64,000 bases of DNA from Thauera propionica (GCF_002245655.1 NZ_NOIH01000003.1:783133-847132); one strand, 5' to 3'; shown: positions 50,758 through 60,494, counted from the stretch's first letter. Translations and numbers: made by a program. The notes: generated by a model not told the origin, from the letters alone.

Positions 50758-50788
50758 TCGAAGTGCAAGAATCTGCCGATTGGAAAGA

Positions 50789-51271
50789 ATGGACCGCCCG
50801 ATCATGCAACTCGACCGCTACGACCGCCAGCTCCTCGAGCTCTTGCAGCAGGACGGCCGCATCAGCAACCAGGACCTCGCCGACCGCATCAGCCTGTCGC
50901 CCTCGTCCTGCCTGCGCCGGCTGCGCGCGCTGGAGGACGCCGGGCTCATCGTCGGCTATCGCGCCCTGCTCGATGCGCGCAAGCTGGGCCTGTCGCTGAT
51001 GGCCCTGATCCACATCTCGATGGACCGCCATACGCCGGAGCGCTTCGCCCATTTCGAGGCGGAGGTCGAGAAGATCCCGCAGGTGCTCGAATGCCTGCTG
51101 ATCACCGGCCAGGACGCCGACTACCAGCTGAAGGTCATCGTCGCCGACATGGACGGCTACCAGGAACTGCTGCTCAACCGCATCACCCGCATTCCCGGTG
51201 TGACCGGGGTGCATTCGAGCTTCGTGCTGCGGCGGGTGATCGACAAGACGGCGCTGCCGGTGGTGGGATGA
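50789..51271 (+). CDS. Lrp/AsnC family transcriptional regulator
   Basis: A 160-residue regulator. The N-terminal winged helix (DRQLLELLQQDGRISNQDLADRISLSPSSCLRRLRALE) is followed by an effector-binding RAM domain (about residues 70-150; ECLLITGQDADYQLKVIVADMDGYQ is the typical strand pattern). The start at 50789 has GGAAAG just upstream; an ATG at 50804 (MQLDRYD) is an alternative. It is divergent from leuA, so leucine or another amino acid is a reasonable effector, although the tungstate and TAXI genes downstream leave other roles open. Confidence 0.9.
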   Translation: MDRPIMQLDRYDRQLLELLQQDGRISNQDLADRISLSPSSCLRRLRALEDAGLIVGYRALLDARKLGLSLMALIHISMDRHTPERFAHFEAEVEKIPQVLECLLITGQDADYQLKVIVADMDGYQELLLNRITRIPGVTGVHSSFVLRRVIDKTALPVVG

Positions 51272-51344
51272 ACGGCTCCGCGCAGAAACGAAACAGCCGC
51301 GAGCATCGCCCGCGGCCGTCGTATCGCTCCGCCGTCTGCCGCGC

Positions 51345-52172
51345 TTACTTGCCGGCGTTCGGGAAGAACAACTGCTCCCCTTCGATCTTGTAAGACGCGA
51401 TCGCGTCCTGCCCGGCGGGTGACACCACCCACTCCACGAACTTGCGCGCCTCGGCCGTCTTCACATGCGGGTGGCGCTCCGGATTGACGACCATCACGCC
51501 GTACTGGTTGAAGAGGCGGGTGTCGCCCTCGACCAGCACCGCGAGGTCGGCGCGGTTCTTGAAGCTGAGCCAGGTGCCGCGGTCGGCGAGCACGTAGGCA
51601 GCGGAGGACGCCGCCATGTTGAGCGCCGGACCCATGCCGCAGCCGCATTCCTTGTAGCCCGTGCCCTTGTTGTCCACGCCGGCGGCCTTCCAGTAGCGCA
51701 ACTCGGCGGCGTGCGTGCCGCTCTTGTCGCCGCGCGACACGAAATTGCCTTTGCTGGCCGCCAGCTTCTGCAGGGCAGCGGTGATGTCCTTGCCGCGGGT
51801 GCCGGCCGGATCGTCCTTGGGGCCGACCAGCACGAAGTCGTTGTACATGACCTTGCGGTGCTCGATGCCGTGGCCTTCGTCGACGAATTTCTGCTCCGCT
51901 GCGGCGTCATGCACGAATACGACGTCGGCATCGCCACGGCGGCCGACGTCCAGCGCCTGGCCGGTGCCGAGCGCGACGACCTTCACGTCGATGCCGGTGG
52001 CTTGCTTGAACTGCGGCAGAATGTGGCCGAAGAGGCCGGATTGTTCGGTCGAGGTGGTCGAGGCGACGACGATGGATTGCGCCTGGGCCGCCAGCGGCAA
52101 CAGGGCCAGGGCGGTCGTGGCCGCGATGCCGGCCAGATGTTTACGGGCCTGCGACAGGATGGAAGGCTTCAT
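51345..52172 (-). CDS. tupA: Tungstate ABC transporter substrate-binding protein (TupA-like)
   Basis: A 275-residue periplasmic binding protein with a signal peptide (ATTALALLPLAAQAQS). The mature N-terminus VASTTSTEQSGLFGHILPQF and the later RGDKSGTHAAELRYWKAAG are hallmarks of TupA, where the T-T-S-T and S-G-T residues contact the oxyanion. No tupB or tupC is next to it: the neighbours are an Lrp gene and a divergent ModE-type regulator, so permease and ATPase must be elsewhere. Its start faces the regulator gene across a 108-bp gap. Confidence 0.9.
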   Translation of the reverse strand: MKPSILSQARKHLAGIAATTALALLPLAAQAQSIVVASTTSTEQSGLFGHILPQFKQATGIDVKVVALGTGQALDVGRRGDADVVFVHDAAAEQKFVDEGHGIEHRKVMYNDFVLVGPKDDPAGTRGKDITAALQKLAASKGNFVSRGDKSGTHAAELRYWKAAGVDNKGTGYKECGCGMGPALNMAASSAAYVLADRGTWLSFKNRADLAVLVEGDTRLFNQYGVMVVNPERHPHVKTAEARKFVEWVVSPAGQDAIASYKIEGEQLFFPNAGK

Positions 52173-52280
52173 GTGGGGTGTCTCCTCGGGACTTCTGGGC
52201 GGGGTGTCGCACGCGGCCGATGCGCAATGCGATGGCGCAGAATCTAGGCAGGCGGCTCCACATCATCAATATGAAGAGAA

Positions 52281-53375
52281 ATGCATAGGATCAGCCTCAA
52301 CTACACCCTGGGTGCGGACGCTGCGCCGGCGCTGGTGCGCAATCCCCTGCTCGACCTGCTGCAGGCCGTCAACGACCAGGGCTCGATCTCGGCCGCGGCG
52401 CGCCAGCTCGGTCTCTCGTATCGCCACGTGTGGGGTGAGCTCAAGCGCTGGGATACGGAGTTCGGCCAGCCGCTGATCCTGTGGGAGAAGGGCCAGGCGG
52501 CGCGCCTGACCGATTTCGGCGCCAAGCTGCTGTGGGCCGAGCGTCAGGCGCAGGCGCGGCTGCTGCCGCAGATCGAGGCGCTGCGGGCCGATCTGGAGCG
52601 CGCCTTCGCGGTGGCCTTCGACGACTCGGCGCACGTGCTGACTTTCTACGCCAGTCACGACGAGGCGCTTGCCGCGCTCAGCGAGCAGGCGCGCGGCAAG
52701 CGCCTGCATCTGGATATCCGCTTCACCGGCAGCGTCGATGCGATCCGTGCGCTCAACGAGGGGCGTTGCGAGATGGCAGGCTTCCACACCCGCATCGAGC
52801 CCGCACGTGGCTCGTTGTCGCAGCGCACCTACAAGCCGCTGTTGCGGCCGGGACGGCACAAGCTGATCGGTTTCGCGCGCCGCACGCAGGGTCTGATCGT
52901 GGCGCCCGACAACCCGCTCGGCCTGCGTTCACTGCACGATCTCGCCGACCCGGATGTCCGTTTCGTCAACCGCGCGCTGGGCACGGGCACGCGGGTGCTG
53001 TTCGACGAGCTGCTTGCCGACGCCGGCATCGCGCCCGGCGCGATCCGTGGCCACGACCGGACCGAGCAGTCGCATGCGGCGGTGGCGCACGCGGTGGCGA
53101 CCGGCGCGGCGGACGCCGGTTTCGGTATCGAGGCTAGCGCGAACGCGCGCGGGCTGGATTTCGTGCCGGTCGTGGAGGAGAACTACTTCCTGGCCTGCCT
53201 CAAGAGCAGCCTGGAGCAACCCGCTACCCAGGCGCTGCTCGCACTGCTACGCACTGCGGAATGGCAGCGCCGGCTGGACGCCCTGCCCGGCTATGAGCCG
53301 ATGCGATGCGGCGAAGTGCTGTCGATGAGCCGCGTGCTGCCCTGGTGGCAGTTCCGCATGCCGGCGCAGAAGTGA
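52281..53375 (+). CDS. ModE-type HTH regulator fused to a binding-protein-like domain
   Basis: A 364-residue regulator. Residues about 15-105 form a ModE/LysR-like winged helix (LLQAVNDQGSISAAARQLGLSYRHVWGELKRW), and about 120-340 a periplasmic-binding-protein-like fold (LTFYASHDEALAAL, FTGSVDAIRALNEGRCEMAGFH, RALGTGTRVLFDELL). The latter resembles molybdate/tungstate-type sensing domains in regulators of the same plan. It is divergent from tupA, so it likely controls oxyanion uptake. The ATG at 52281 is preceded by a weak GAAGAGA site. Confidence 0.85.
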   Translation: MHRISLNYTLGADAAPALVRNPLLDLLQAVNDQGSISAAARQLGLSYRHVWGELKRWDTEFGQPLILWEKGQAARLTDFGAKLLWAERQAQARLLPQIEALRADLERAFAVAFDDSAHVLTFYASHDEALAALSEQARGKRLHLDIRFTGSVDAIRALNEGRCEMAGFHTRIEPARGSLSQRTYKPLLRPGRHKLIGFARRTQGLIVAPDNPLGLRSLHDLADPDVRFVNRALGTGTRVLFDELLADAGIAPGAIRGHDRTEQSHAAVAHAVATGAADAGFGIEASANARGLDFVPVVEENYFLACLKSSLEQPATQALLALLRTAEWQRRLDALPGYEPMRCGEVLSMSRVLPWWQFRMPAQK

Positions 53376-53383
53376 ATTTACAT

Positions 53384-53412
53384 TTGTACGAACGTTTGTA
53401 GCGCGCTATGGT
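53384..53412 (+). promoter_or_regulatory. Promoter and palindromic operator of the TAXI gene
   Basis: TTGTAC (53384-53389) and TATGGT (53407-53412), 17 bp apart, form a sigma-70-like promoter. The imperfect palindrome TACGAACGTTTGTA (53387-53400, two mismatched pairs) overlaps the -35 and spacer and is well placed for a repressor. Confidence 0.5.
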
Positions 53413-53452
53413 CCTTCTGAGGTCGGTATAGACCCATTCCAAAGGAGGAGCC

Positions 53453-54424
53453 ATGAAGAAGAAACTCACCGCGCTGGCGGCAACGGTCGCCATGATCGGC
53501 ACCCTGGGTGCCACACCGGTCCAGGCGCAGCAGCAGTTCGTCACCATCGGCACCGGGGGCGTCACCGGCGTGTATTACGCGGCCGGCGGCGCGATCTGTC
53601 GCCTGGTGAACAAGGACCGTGCCCAGCACGGGATGCGCTGTTCGGTGGAGAGCACCGGGGGCTCGGTCTACAACGTCAACACGATCAAGGCCGGCGAACT
53701 CGACTTCGGCGTCGCGCAGTCGGATGTGCAGTTCAATGCGGTGAAGGGCGAGGCCCAGTTCAAGGACGCGGGTCCGGTTGGCGAATTGCGCGCGGTTTTC
53801 GCGCTGCATCCGGAGCCGCTGACCATCCTCGCGCGCAAGGAAACCGGCGCGACGAAGATGGAGGACTTCAAGGGCAAGCGCTTCAACGTCGGCAACCCGG
53901 GCTCGGGTCAGCGCGCGACGATGGAAATGCTGCTGCCCGCGCTGGGAATGAGCACGCGCGATTTCTCGCTCGCCTCGGAGCTCAAGCCGGATGAGCATGG
54001 CGCGGCGCTTTGCGACAACAAGATCGACGGCTTCGCCTATACGGTCGGCCACCCGGCGGCGAATATCCAGGATCCGACCACGACTTGCGGCGCCAAGCTG
54101 GTGCCGCTGACCGGCGAGGGCGTCGAGAAGCTGATCGCGCAGTATCCCTACTTCGCGCACGCCACCGTGCCCGGCGGCCTGTATGCGAACAACCCCGAGC
54201 CGACAAACACGTTCGGCGTGGTCGCGACCTTCGTCAGCTCGACGCGGGTCTCGGATGAAGTGGTCTACACCATGGTGAAGGCGGTGTTCGACAACTTCGA
54301 GGAGTTCAAGAAGCTGCACCCGGCCTTCGCCAACCTCGATCCGCAGCAGATGATCAAGGAAGGCCTGTCGGCGCCGCTGCACGACGGCGCGGTGAGGTAC
54401 TACAAGGAGAAGGGCTGGATGTAA
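53453..54424 (+). CDS. TAXI-family TRAP transporter solute-binding protein
   Basis: A 323-residue periplasmic binding protein with a signal peptide ([16 protein letters not shown]... ending near AQA). The family signature is [25 protein letters not shown], then [27 protein letters not shown] strong AGGAGG precedes the ATG by four bases. The usual fused DctQM permease is not adjacent on either side, so this is an orphan binding protein. The ligand is unknown; glutamate and other organic acids are reported for relatives. An acyl-CoA module follows 190 bp later. Confidence 0.93.
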   Translation: MKKKLTALAATVAMIGTLGATPVQAQQQFVTIGTGGVTGVYYAAGGAICRLVNKDRAQHGMRCSVESTGGSVYNVNTIKAGELDFGVAQSDVQFNAVKGEAQFKDAGPVGELRAVFALHPEPLTILARKETGATKMEDFKGKRFNVGNPGSGQRATMEMLLPALGMSTRDFSLASELKPDEHGAALCDNKIDGFAYTVGHPAANIQDPTTTCGAKLVPLTGEGVEKLIAQYPYFAHATVPGGLYANNPEPTNTFGVVATFVSSTRVSDEVVYTMVKAVFDNFEEFKKLHPAFANLDPQQMIKEGLSAPLHDGAVRYYKEKGWM

Positions 54425-54470
54425 GCCCGCCGGATGCGGTCTGCGGAGCGGGCCGCATGCACTGTATCGG

Positions 54471-54500
54471 GACGGCGGCGGGCCACAGGCTCCCGCCGTC
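54471..54500 (+). terminator. Weak hairpin after the TAXI gene
   Basis: GACGGCGG and CCGCCGTC form an eight-base stem about 50 bp after the TAXI stop. It lacks a proper T-run, so its role as a terminator is doubtful. The surrounding 190-bp gap shows no other feature. Confidence 0.3.
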
Positions 54501-54615
54501 TCGTGCTTTGGCGGGCGCGCATCGCGGTCGGTACGGATGAGCCTGCGCGCGCAACGCGCTACCCTTGCCGTCTGCCTTGCTTTGGCCCGAAGAACAATTC
54601 CCCCGGGGAGTCGCG

Positions 54616-55398
54616 ATGAATTACGAAACCATCCTGTACGAGCTGCGCGACGGCATTGCCGAGATCCGGCTGAACCGTCCGCAGCGTCTGAACGCAGTCA
54701 CCCAGCAGTTGTACGACGAACTCAACGATGCGCTCACCCGCGCCGAGGCCGAGCGCGATGCGCGCGTCGTGCTGATCAGCGGCGAAGGCCGCGCCTTCTG
54801 CGTCGGTGCCGACCTCAAGGAGCACAAGGCCGGGCGCACCGCCTTCGACCGTCGCCAGTACCTGAAGGGCGAACAGGACGTCTGCCACCGCCTGCTGCAC
54901 CTGGACAAGCCGGTGATCGCTGCGGTGAATGGTTACGCGCTGGGGGCCGGGGCGGAGATCGCGATCGCTTCCGATTTCGTGCTGATGGCCGAGAGCGCGC
55001 AGATCGGCCTGCCCGAGGTGTCGATCGGCAACTTCCTAGGCGGCGGCGTGACCTGGCTGCTGCCGCGCCTCGTGGGGCTGGCCAAGGCGCGCGAGCTGGT
55101 TTTTCTCGGCGAACGGATCAAGGGCGACGAGGCGGTGCGCATCGGGCTGGCCAACCGCGTGTTCGCCGACGAGGGCTTCGTCGATGCCGCGCGCGAATTC
55201 GCGCGCAAGGTGGCGGGCAAGGCGCCGTTCTCGATGGGGCTGGCGAAGAAGCAGCTCAACCTGTCGGCCGAGCGCACGCTGGATGCCTGCCTGACGGCCG
55301 AACTGGAAGGCATGATGTTCGTCGGCACCACACGCGACTGGCAGGAAGGCGTCGACGCGTTCGCCGAGAAGCGCGCACCGGTCTTCAAGGGGGAATGA
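54616..55398 (+). CDS. Enoyl-CoA hydratase/isomerase family protein 1
   Basis: A 260-residue crotonase-fold enzyme. Oxyanion-hole segments FCVGADLKEHKAG and AVNGYALGAGAEIA are present. Glu114 (GAGAEIA) and Glu134 (GLPEVSIG) align with the two catalytic Glu residues of enoyl-CoA hydratase, so water addition to an enoyl-CoA is likely. The ATG at 54616 has GGGGAG upstream. The acyl-CoA synthetase starts 1 bp after its stop, implying tight co-expression. The three-gene set could degrade an aromatic or short-chain acid; the substrate is not shown. Confidence 0.9.
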   Translation: MNYETILYELRDGIAEIRLNRPQRLNAVTQQLYDELNDALTRAEAERDARVVLISGEGRAFCVGADLKEHKAGRTAFDRRQYLKGEQDVCHRLLHLDKPVIAAVNGYALGAGAEIAIASDFVLMAESAQIGLPEVSIGNFLGGGVTWLLPRLVGLAKARELVFLGERIKGDEAVRIGLANRVFADEGFVDAAREFARKVAGKAPFSMGLAKKQLNLSAERTLDACLTAELEGMMFVGTTRDWQEGVDAFAEKRAPVFKGE

Positions 55399-55399
55399 C

Positions 55400-57583
55400 A
55401 TGACTTCAGGCAGCACCGAATCCACACCAGCCATCCACAAGAGCCCGCTGCACGACTTCCTCGCACCCGATTCGATCGCCATCATCGGCGCCTCCGCCGA
55501 CCCCACCAAGCGCGGCTACAAGGCGATGGTCGGCCTCATCAAGGGTAATTACCGCGGCAGGATCTACCCGCTCAACCCCAAGGTACCCGAGATCCTCGGC
55601 GTGCCGACCTACGCCTCGCTCGACGACATCCCCGGTCCGGTCGACCTGGCGCTGATCTGCACCCCGGCAGCGACCCTGCCCGGGCTGATGGTCGAGTGCG
55701 GGCGCAAGGGCGTGAAGGGCGCGGTGATCCTCGCCAGCGGCTTCCGCGAGACGGGACCAGAAGGCGCGAAGCTCGAGCAGCAGGTGCTGGACGCCGCGCG
55801 CGCCGGCGGTGTGCGCATCATCGGCCCCAACACCTCGGGCATGTTCAACCTGCACAAGAACGTGAACCTTCTCGACCTGCGCAACGTCAAGCCGGGCGAC
55901 ATCGGCTTCATCTCGCAGTCGGGCAACATGCTGCTCGCGCTGGTGCTGGAGGCGGAAAACAACGGCCACGTCGGTTTCTCGACCTATGTCGGCCCCGGCA
56001 ACCAGACCGACATCGGCTTCAACGACTACCTGCGCTACCTCGGCGAGGAAGAGAACACCCGTGTCGCCACGCTGTACGTCGAGGGCTTCCGCGACGGCCA
56101 GCGCTTCCTGCAGGCGGCGCGCGAAATCACGCCGGTGAAGCCGGTGGTGGTCTACAAGTCGGGCGCCACCGAGATGGGCAAGAAGGCCGCCAGCTCGCAT
56201 ACCGGCGCGCTGGCCGGCAGCTACGAGATGACGGTCGATGTGTTGAAGCAGGTCGGGGTCAGTGTCGTGCGCCATTCCGACCAGATCCTGCCGGTGGCCG
56301 AAGGTCTGGCCCTGATGCAGCAGGCGCGCGGCAAGCGCGTGGCGGTGATCGCCGACGGCGGCGGGCAGGCCACGATCACCTCGGACCGCCTGTCCGACGC
56401 CGGGCTGGAACTGGCGACCCTGTCGGAAGCGACCCGCAAGCGCCTGGCGGACATCCTGTTCGCGCAGGCGTCGCTCGCCAACCCGATCGACGTCGCCGGC
56501 ACGTCCGATGCCGATCCCGAGGTGCTGGCGCGCTGCATGGAGATCGTGGCCGAGGACGACAACGTCGATGCGGTCTTTCTCGTCGGCATGTTCGGCGGCT
56601 ACCACACGCGCTTCGCCGAGTCCCTGCTGGGCGGCGAGATGCGCGCAGCCGAGGCGATGATCGAACTCGCCCGCCGCTGCGGCAAGCCGCTGGTCATCTA
56701 CAGCCTGTACGCGCCGGTCAAGCCGCCGGCGCTGCGTCGCCTGCACGAGGCCGGGCTGCCGGTGTATTCGTCGATCGAGCACGCGGTGAAGGTGCTGCAG
56801 GCCCTGGCCGAGCGCGGGCTCTACCTGCAGCGCCAGCACGGCCTGCCGCTGCAGGAGAGCGTGGCGCCGCGCGAGGACATGCTGGCGATGTTCGCCCGCG
56901 CCCAGAACGAAGGCCGCGACCTGTACGAATTCGAGGCCAAGAGCCTGTTGCGCGCGCATGGTGTGGCGGTGGCGGAGGAGTTCGTCGCCCACAGCGCGGA
57001 CGAGCTGGCGGCCGCGGCGGCGCAGTTCGGCGAGCAGCCGGTGGCGATGAAGGTGGTCTCCAAGGACATCCTGCACAAGTCGGACGCGGGCGGGGTGAAG
57101 CTCAACTTGGTCGGCGAGGCGGCGCTGCGCACGGCCTTCGATCAGATCATGACGAGCTGCCGGGCCTACGATGCCAATGCCGACATCCGCGGCGTGCTGG
57201 TGACGCCGATGGCGCGCAAGGGCGCCGAGGTCATCGTCGGCGTGGTGCGCGACCCGATCTTCGGGCCGGTGCTGATGTTCGGCCTGGGCGGCATCTTCGT
57301 CGAGATCCTGGAAGACGTCGCCTTCCGCGCCATCCCGTTGTCGCGCTTCGATGCCGAGGCCATGGTCGATCAGTTGAAGGGCCGCAAGATCCTCGCCGGT
57401 GTGCGTGGCGAGGCCGCGGTGGACAAGGCCGCGCTGGTCGAGCTGCTGCTGAAGGTGTCGAGCATCGTCAGCGCCTACCCGCAGTTGTCCGAGCTCGACC
57501 TGAACCCGGTGATCGCGTACCCCGACGGCCTGGCCGTTGTCGATGCGCGCATCATCATCAACCGCGCCATGATGAGCGTCTAG
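55400..57583 (+). CDS. NDP-forming acyl-CoA synthetase (acetate-CoA ligase family)
   Basis: A 727-residue fusion of the SucD-like CoA-binding domain (about 20-150; SIAIIGASADPTKRGYKAMVG), the central ligase domain (about 160-470) and an ATP-grasp domain (about 505-727; DILHKSDAGGVKLNL, VVRDPIFGPVLMFGLGG). The phospho-His is likely in SSHTGALAGS, near residue 258. The family makes acyl-CoA from an acid, CoA and a nucleoside triphosphate. Relatives include feruloyl-CoA synthetases that act with crotonase-type lyases, so a hydroxycinnamate role is possible but unproven. It lies between two hydratase genes on one strand. Confidence 0.9.
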   Translation: MTSGSTESTPAIHKSPLHDFLAPDSIAIIGASADPTKRGYKAMVGLIKGNYRGRIYPLNPKVPEILGVPTYASLDDIPGPVDLALICTPAATLPGLMVECGRKGVKGAVILASGFRETGPEGAKLEQQVLDAARAGGVRIIGPNTSGMFNLHKNVNLLDLRNVKPGDIGFISQSGNMLLALVLEAENNGHVGFSTYVGPGNQTDIGFNDYLRYLGEEENTRVATLYVEGFRDGQRFLQAAREITPVKPVVVYKSGATEMGKKAASSHTGALAGSYEMTVDVLKQVGVSVVRHSDQILPVAEGLALMQQARGKRVAVIADGGGQATITSDRLSDAGLELATLSEATRKRLADILFAQASLANPIDVAGTSDADPEVLARCMEIVAEDDNVDAVFLVGMFGGYHTRFAESLLGGEMRAAEAMIELARRCGKPLVIYSLYAPVKPPALRRLHEAGLPVYSSIEHAVKVLQALAERGLYLQRQHGLPLQESVAPREDMLAMFARAQNEGRDLYEFEAKSLLRAHGVAVAEEFVAHSADELAAAAAQFGEQPVAMKVVSKDILHKSDAGGVKLNLVGEAALRTAFDQIMTSCRAYDANADIRGVLVTPMARKGAEVIVGVVRDPIFGPVLMFGLGGIFVEILEDVAFRAIPLSRFDAEAMVDQLKGRKILAGVRGEAAVDKAALVELLLKVSSIVSAYPQLSELDLNPVIAYPDGLAVVDARIIINRAMMSV

Positions 57584-57594
57584 GAGACTGCCCG

Positions 57595-58398
57595 ATGAAC
57601 CCTTCCCTGCCTCGCCTCACCGACGCCGTGCTGACACTCGATGAGCGCGTCGCCACGCTGACCTTCAACCGCGACGACCTGCGCAACGCGCTGACCGGCT
57701 CTGCGCTGATCGACGACATCTGCACCGTGGCCGACTGGGTGAACCGCTGCGATGACGTTTCGGTGCTGGTGATGACCGGCGCCGGTGCGGCCTTCTCCTC
57801 CGGCGGCAACGTCAAGGACATGGCTGAACGCGGCGGCGACTTCGCCGGCGACGTGGCCGAGGTCGCCACCCGCTACCGCCGCGGCATCCAGCGCATCCCG
57901 CTGGCGCTGCAGGCGGTGGAGGTGCCGATCATCGCCGCGGTCAATGGCCCGGCGATCGGCGCCGGTTTCGACCTCGCCAACATGGCCGACATCCGCATCG
58001 CCTCGACCAGGGCGAAGTTCGGCGAGACCTTCCTCAACCTCGGCATCATCCCCGGCGACGGCGGTGCCTGGTTCATGCAGCGCCTGATCGGTTACCAGCA
58101 GGCTTTCGAGCTGACGCTGTCCGGCCGCATCGTCGGCGCCGAGGAAGCAAAGACGCTGGGCATCGTGCTCGAGGTGGTCGAGCCCGACGAGCTGCTGCCG
58201 CGCGCCCAGGCCATGGCCGCCCGTTTCGCTACCCAGCCGCCCAAGGCCCTGCGCCTCACCAAGCGCCTGATGAAGATGGCGCAGCGCACCGAGCTGAAGG
58301 ACTTCCTCGACCTGTGCGCCGCCTTCCAGGGCATGTGCCACAACGAGCCGGAGCACCTCGAGGCGGTGCAGCGCATGCTGGCGGCGCAGAAGCGCTGA
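57595..58398 (+). CDS. Crotonase-family protein 2, lacking the canonical Glu pair
   Basis: A 267-residue crotonase-fold protein 11 bp after the synthetase. The oxyanion motifs FSSGGNVKDMAERG and AVNGPAIGAGFDLA are conserved, but the positions of the two hydratase Glu residues carry Asp126 (GAGFDLA) and Phe146 (FGETFLNLG), by my alignment to the first hydratase. A different reaction of the superfamily (isomerase, lyase or hydrolase) is therefore likely. IIPGDGGAWF is a motif common in one large subgroup annotated only as enoyl-CoA hydratase. AGGAG lies before the ATG. Confidence 0.88.
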   Translation: MNPSLPRLTDAVLTLDERVATLTFNRDDLRNALTGSALIDDICTVADWVNRCDDVSVLVMTGAGAAFSSGGNVKDMAERGGDFAGDVAEVATRYRRGIQRIPLALQAVEVPIIAAVNGPAIGAGFDLANMADIRIASTRAKFGETFLNLGIIPGDGGAWFMQRLIGYQQAFELTLSGRIVGAEEAKTLGIVLEVVEPDELLPRAQAMAARFATQPPKALRLTKRLMKMAQRTELKDFLDLCAAFQGMCHNEPEHLEAVQRMLAAQKR

Positions 58399-58562
58399 TC
58401 GGCCGTTGCCGCCGCAGCGCTGCGGCGGCAACGGAATGAAGCGCATAAACCACTGTTTGAAATGTGAAATTCCGTGAAACATCGGGGCCGGGCACTAGTC
58501 GGCCGGGTGTCAAACGCGTAGAATCCCGCCCCTTGTTCACGCATTGCAGCACGGAGCGCGCC

Positions 58563-60494
58563 ATGCTCTATCCCACCCGTTTCGATGTCATCGTGGTCGG
58601 CGGCGGTCACGCCGGGACCGAGGCCGCGCTCGCCGCGGCGCGCATGGGCGCGGCCACGCTGCTGCTCACCCACAACATCGAGACGCTCGGCGCGATGAGC
58701 TGCAACCCCTCGATCGGCGGCATCGGCAAGGGCCATCTGGTCAAGGAGGTCGATGCGCTCGGCGGCGCGATGGCGGCCGCCACCGACGAGGGCGGCATCC
58801 AGTTCCGCATCCTCAATGCTTCCAAGGGGCCAGCGGTGCGTGCCACCCGCGCCCAGGCCGACCGCGTGCTGTACAAGGCGGCGATCCGGCGCCGGCTGGA
58901 GAACCAGCCCAAGCTGTGGCTGTTCCAGCAGGCGGTGGATGACCTCACCGTGGTCGGCGACCGCGTCACCGGCGTGGTCACCCAGATCGGCCTGCGCTTC
59001 GAGGCGCAGGCGGTGGTGCTGACCGCGGGCACCTTCCTCAACGGACTGGTGCACGTCGGGATGCAACACTATTCCGCCGGGCGCGCGGGCGATCCGCCGG
59101 CGATCTCGCTCGGCGCGCGCCTGAAGGAACTCAAGCTGCCGCAGGGCCGGCTGAAGACCGGCACGCCGCCGCGGCTCGACGCGCGCACCATCGACTTCTC
59201 CGTGATGAGCATCCAGCCGGGCGACGATCCGGTGCCGGTGTTCAGCTTCCTGGGCCGAGCCGAACAGCATCCGCGCCAGCTGCCGTGCTGGATGACCAGC
59301 ACCAACGAACGCACCCACGACGTGATCCGCGCCAACCTCGACCGCTCGCCGATGTATTCCGGCGTGATCGAGGGCGTCGGGCCGCGCTACTGCCCGTCGA
59401 TCGAGGACAAGATCCACCGCTTCGCCGACAAGGACAGCCACAACATCTTCCTCGAGCCCGAAGGGCTGGAAACGCACGAGGTCTACCCCAACGGTATCTC
59501 CACCTCGCTGCCCTTCGACGTGCAGCTCGAGATCGTGCGCAGCATCCGCGGCCTGGAGAACGCCCACATCCTGCGCCCCGGCTACGCGATCGAGTACGAC
59601 TACTTCGACCCGCGCAACCTCAAATCCAGCCTGGAGACGAAGTCGATCGGCGGGTTGTACTTCGCTGGCCAGATCAACGGCACCACCGGCTACGAGGAGG
59701 CCGCCGCGCAAGGCCTGCTGGCCGGCGCCAACGCCGCACTGCAGGTGCAAGGCCGCGAACCCTGGTGCCCGCGCCGCGACGAGGCCTACCTCGGCGTGCT
59801 GGTGGACGACCTGATCACCCGTGGCGTGTCCGAGCCCTACCGCATGTTCACCTCCCGCGCCGAGTACCGCCTCTCCCTGCGCGAGGACAACGCCGACCTG
59901 CGTCTGACCGAGAAGGGCCGTGAGCTGGGCCTGGTTGATGACGAACGCTGGGCCGCCTTCTGCGCCAAGCGCGAGGCGATCGAGCGCGGCACCGCGCAGT
60001 TGAAGGCCGCGTGGGCGCGACCCGAGGCGATTCCCGCCGACGACCAGCAGCGCGTGCTCGGCAAGGCGCTCGAGCGCGAGCAGCGCTACTTCGAGCTGCT
60101 GCGCCGGCCCGAGACCAGCTACGCATCGCTGATGAGCCTGCCTGGCGCGCCGGAAGAACGCGAGACCGATGCGCAGGTCATCGAGCAGATCGAGATCGCT
60201 GCCAAGTACCAGGGCTACATCGACCGCCAGCAGGAGGAAGTCGCCAAGCAGGCGCAGGCCGAGGCCACCCGCCTGCCGGTTGATCTGGACTACGCGCAGG
60301 TGCGCGGCCTGTCCAAGGAAGTGCAGCAGAAGCTGAACCTGCATAAACCCGAAACCGTCGGCCAGGCCGGCCGCATCCAGGGTGTTACCCCGGCGGCCAT
60401 CTCGTTGCTGCTCGTGTGGCTCAAGCGCCGCGACCTGGCGGCCCGGGCCGGTGGTGCAGCGAGCGATGAGGTGGTGCGGAGGCCGGCGGCATGA
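58563..60494 (+). CDS. mnmG: tRNA uridine-5-carboxymethylaminomethyl modification enzyme MnmG (GidA)
   Basis: A 643-residue FAD protein that, with MnmE, modifies the wobble uridine of certain tRNAs. The N-terminus has the FAD-binding [22 protein letters not shown], then [32 protein letters not shown], the YCPSIEDKI motif and [18 protein letters not shown]. The length is normal. ATG at 58563 was chosen because [15 protein letters not shown] fits the family; the frame is open further upstream. It overlaps rsmG by the ATGA pattern. It heads the mnmG-rsmG-parA-parB group usually found close to the chromosomal origin. Confidence 0.96.
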   Translation: MLYPTRFDVIVVGGGHAGTEAALAAARMGAATLLLTHNIETLGAMSCNPSIGGIGKGHLVKEVDALGGAMAAATDEGGIQFRILNASKGPAVRATRAQADRVLYKAAIRRRLENQPKLWLFQQAVDDLTVVGDRVTGVVTQIGLRFEAQAVVLTAGTFLNGLVHVGMQHYSAGRAGDPPAISLGARLKELKLPQGRLKTGTPPRLDARTIDFSVMSIQPGDDPVPVFSFLGRAEQHPRQLPCWMTSTNERTHDVIRANLDRSPMYSGVIEGVGPRYCPSIEDKIHRFADKDSHNIFLEPEGLETHEVYPNGISTSLPFDVQLEIVRSIRGLENAHILRPGYAIEYDYFDPRNLKSSLETKSIGGLYFAGQINGTTGYEEAAAQGLLAGANAALQVQGREPWCPRRDEAYLGVLVDDLITRGVSEPYRMFTSRAEYRLSLREDNADLRLTEKGRELGLVDDERWAAFCAKREAIERGTAQLKAAWARPEAIPADDQQRVLGKALEREQRYFELLRRPETSYASLMSLPGAPEERETDAQVIEQIEIAAKYQGYIDRQQEEVAKQAQAEATRLPVDLDYAQVRGLSKEVQQKLNLHKPETVGQAGRIQGVTPAAISLLLVWLKRRDLAARAGGAASDEVVRRPAA

